Shown here: in pieces, positions 62,681 to 64,000 of the stretch | Layout of the letters: every line of letters starts with the position of its first letter | Position numbering within the stretch: position 1 is the first letter of the stretch | NCBI GenBank assembly: GCA_046328715.1 | Contig: JAXLWB010000051.1 | Span: forward strand, 5,193-69,192 | Source of the DNA: JAXLWB01 sp046328715 | GTDB taxonomy: Bacteria > Chloroflexota > Anaerolineae > Caldilineales > Caldilineaceae | Direction: 5' to 3' | DNA: 64,000 nt | Made by a program: the position numbers and the translations under genes | The notes under the pieces: model-generated | The model's input: only the letters and a program-made list of their open reading frames with translations | The model's database searches: none | What the model was told of the DNA's origin: nothing

Positions 62681-64000
62681 TTAACGTGTAACGAGCGGTA
62701 GATAGAGGCTTTCATTGCTCACCTGTGGTTGGGTCTCCAACTTCACGATGCGCAGGGTGAGGTCGAGCGCCTGTCGCGTATTGGCGATGTAATCGGGTGC
62801 TTCGGCGTGAGTCTCGGCGCTGATACCGTCGAGATACTCTTTGATCATGTCAGCAAAGACATCAATGCGCTGCTGCGCGATCTGGCCGATGACCAGTCGC
62901 GGGTTGATGAATAGATTGCCGCCAGTGATTGGTGCGGTTGCGCTGAGGGCATAGGTTTGCAGAATCTGGTTCGAGTCTACCAGTTGTTGATCGCCAAAGA
63001 GCATGGCATGAAAGAATTCATCGCTGCTGACGGCTCGGGGCAGACCCAGGGTGACCATCGCCTCAAGCATTGCCTTGCTGCCATCCAGTTCGGTAGCCGA
63101 CGATTTGAGCGACCCCAGAGACATTTCGTTGATGATTCGCCCATACAACTCTACCTGGTAATCACCCAGCGCCTTCTCAATCTTGGCAAGGGTGGCGTCG
63201 AGTAGCTGTGCCTGCTGCGGTGTCATGTCGCCCGAAGGAGTTGTCGTCGCAAAGAGGGTCTCGAATTGCGCCTTGTAGTTCTTGCCGGTCGTCCAGTTGA
63301 CCTTCGTCTTTTGACTCGCAGTATCCAGTTTGCTATCGCCCGGATCAGTCACCCATTTGGTCAGGATAGCCACATTGTCGTAGTTCACCGAGATGAAGGC
63401 GCGGTGTTTGCCAAAGAACTGAGGACAGAGTGCATCCGGTGCCAGCCCCGCCTGTGGATTACAAATATCATGAACATCGGTCCAATCATCTGAGATACAG
63501 ACGGTTATCTTGCCCTGTCTGAGATAGTCAGCGAAGTTGAAGTGGTCGAAGTTTGGGATATGGGGCTGCATGTTGCTCGGCGCAGGGAAACTGCCATTGA
63601 CATCCGGGTTGCCACAGGTCAACGTGCCCAATTCCGGGGTGACGTAGGTGACCGTCTGGGTGATGCCGCCAAACGGATCGAAGGATTCAGCGCGCTGGAG
63701 TCGATTTTCACGCACTTCTTTGAGCAAGCCGCTTTCAACCCCTTGTTCTTTGCTGTCGATTGCATCCAGTTTGTCCTTGTAGTTGGTGATGATGGTGGTA
63801 AAAAGCAGGCTGTTGCCCTCGGGACCGGTGGTTGTAGCCAGCGTTGACAAGTTGGTCATCGCCGTTTCCAGATCGGTGCCGATCTCATTCAGCCGGGCCT
63901 GGCGTTGTGGATCATTTTGCATAAAGTTCGCCATCTGGTCGGGCTCTTCCAGTGCGAGTTGGGCGTAGGCGCGGCTGGCCAACAGCCAATCGCGTGGACT
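62681..64000 (-). CDS. Secreted protein with C-terminal LP motif (5' end beyond window)
   Basis: The frame is open to the right edge (DWLLASRAYAQLALEEPDQ), so the real start and any signal peptide are missing. Visible: helical segments (RLNEIGTDLETAMTNLSTLA), a central domain with several Cys (LTCGNPDVNG; VCISDDWTDVHDICNPQAG; LCPQFFGKHRAFIS) and a helical C-terminal half (QAQLLDATLAKIEKALGDYQ; IAQQRIDVFADMIKEYLDGI). It ends NESLYLPLVTR, the motif shared with three other secreted proteins here. I do not recognise a family. Confidence 0.7.
   Translation of the reverse strand, partial: SPRDWLLASRAYAQLALEEPDQMANFMQNDPQRQARLNEIGTDLETAMTNLSTLATTTGPEGNSLLFTTIITNYKDKLDAIDSKEQGVESGLLKEVRENRLQRAESFDPFGGITQTVTYVTPELGTLTCGNPDVNGSFPAPSNMQPHIPNFDHFNFADYLRQGKITVCISDDWTDVHDICNPQAGLAPDALCPQFFGKHRAFISVNYDNVAILTKWVTDPGDSKLDTASQKTKVNWTTGKNYKAQFETLFATTTPSGDMTPQQAQLLDATLAKIEKALGDYQVELYGRIINEMSLGSLKSSATELDGSKAMLEAMVTLGLPRAVSSDEFFHAMLFGDQQLVDSNQILQTYALSATAPITGGNLFINPRLVIGQIAQQRIDVFADMIKEYLDGISAETHAEAPDYIANTRQALDLTLRIVKLETQPQVSNESLYLPLVTR

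Overview
The window looks like the chromosome of a Chloroflexota bacterium, probably a filamentous Caldilineae/Anaerolineae-type lineage. This is inferred from gene content: BTAD/NB-ARC regulators, a small conserved 'YLLR-WxSS' protein, secreted proteins with Pro/Thr-rich linkers, RND pumps without an outer-membrane channel, and Sec-exported RHS toxins. No rRNA, CRISPR array or replication origin was seen. The only RNA genes found are an SRP RNA and a tRNA-Ser(GGA).

Layout. 1-4.5 kb: a partial FAD-dependent GMC oxidoreductase, then hisD-hisC. 4.5-7.5 kb: an AT-richer accessory island with a membrane-protein gene broken by a stop codon, a xisH-xisI pair in which xisH is frameshifted, and an IS4-family element with a 9-bp target duplication. 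7.7-16.1 kb: an ECF sigma factor, then a five-gene minus-strand cluster (SWIM zinc finger, DUF5691, MoxR ATPase, DUF5682, VWA) of the E. coli YehL/M/P/Q kind. 16.4-22.8 kb: pyrD, a secreted glycosidase-like protein, a pyrF-pyrE fusion, a decayed OppC-type permease and a histidine phosphatase. 23-24.8 kb: a second IS4 copy beside the SRP RNA and tRNA-Ser genes. 25-29.6 kb: a His-rich lipoprotein, a BTAD-ATPase regulator lacking its usual C-terminal half, and small genes. 30.2-37 kb: two heavy-metal-type RND pumps flanking a reduced adaptor lipoprotein, preceded by a very long hairpin. 37.2-39.2 kb: small secreted beta proteins. 39.2-49.5 kb: a three-gene Sec-exported toxin operon. 49.7-52.3 kb: SemiSWEET-like protein, GNAT, a 53-residue peptide and a methyltransferase. 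52.7-61.6 kb: two tandem BTAD-NB-ARC-TPR regulators and a hybrid histidine kinase. 61.7-64 kb: a poly-gamma-glutamate hydrolase-type protein and a partial secreted protein.

The most striking locus is the toxin operon at 39.2-49.4 kb. Its genes encode a fibre-like protein, a helical protein whose C-terminal third resembles the TcB-binding end of insecticidal TcA, and a SpvB/TcdB/RHS shell (a TcB-TcC fusion) ending in a DUF922-like HExxH metallopeptidase. Each product begins with a Sec signal or signal anchor. Upstream lie five copies of a heptamer spaced by 10, 11, 11 and 23 bp, the architecture of SARP (BTAD) activator sites. Three BTAD proteins are encoded in the same window, and an unrelated 11-bp-period triple repeat precedes the tandem BTAD genes.

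Four secreted proteins share an extreme C-terminal motif (aromatic or aliphatic, Leu/Phe, Pro, two hydrophobics, Ser/Thr, Arg/Lys) that could be an undescribed sorting tag. Low-complexity words (GATTG-, GCGTGA- and AATTGAGTAAT-like) recur in intergenic spacers and have entered the coding sequences of hisC and pyrFE. Intergenic stretches not listed separately, such as 16142-16428 and 24784-25005, hold only such words and possible promoters.
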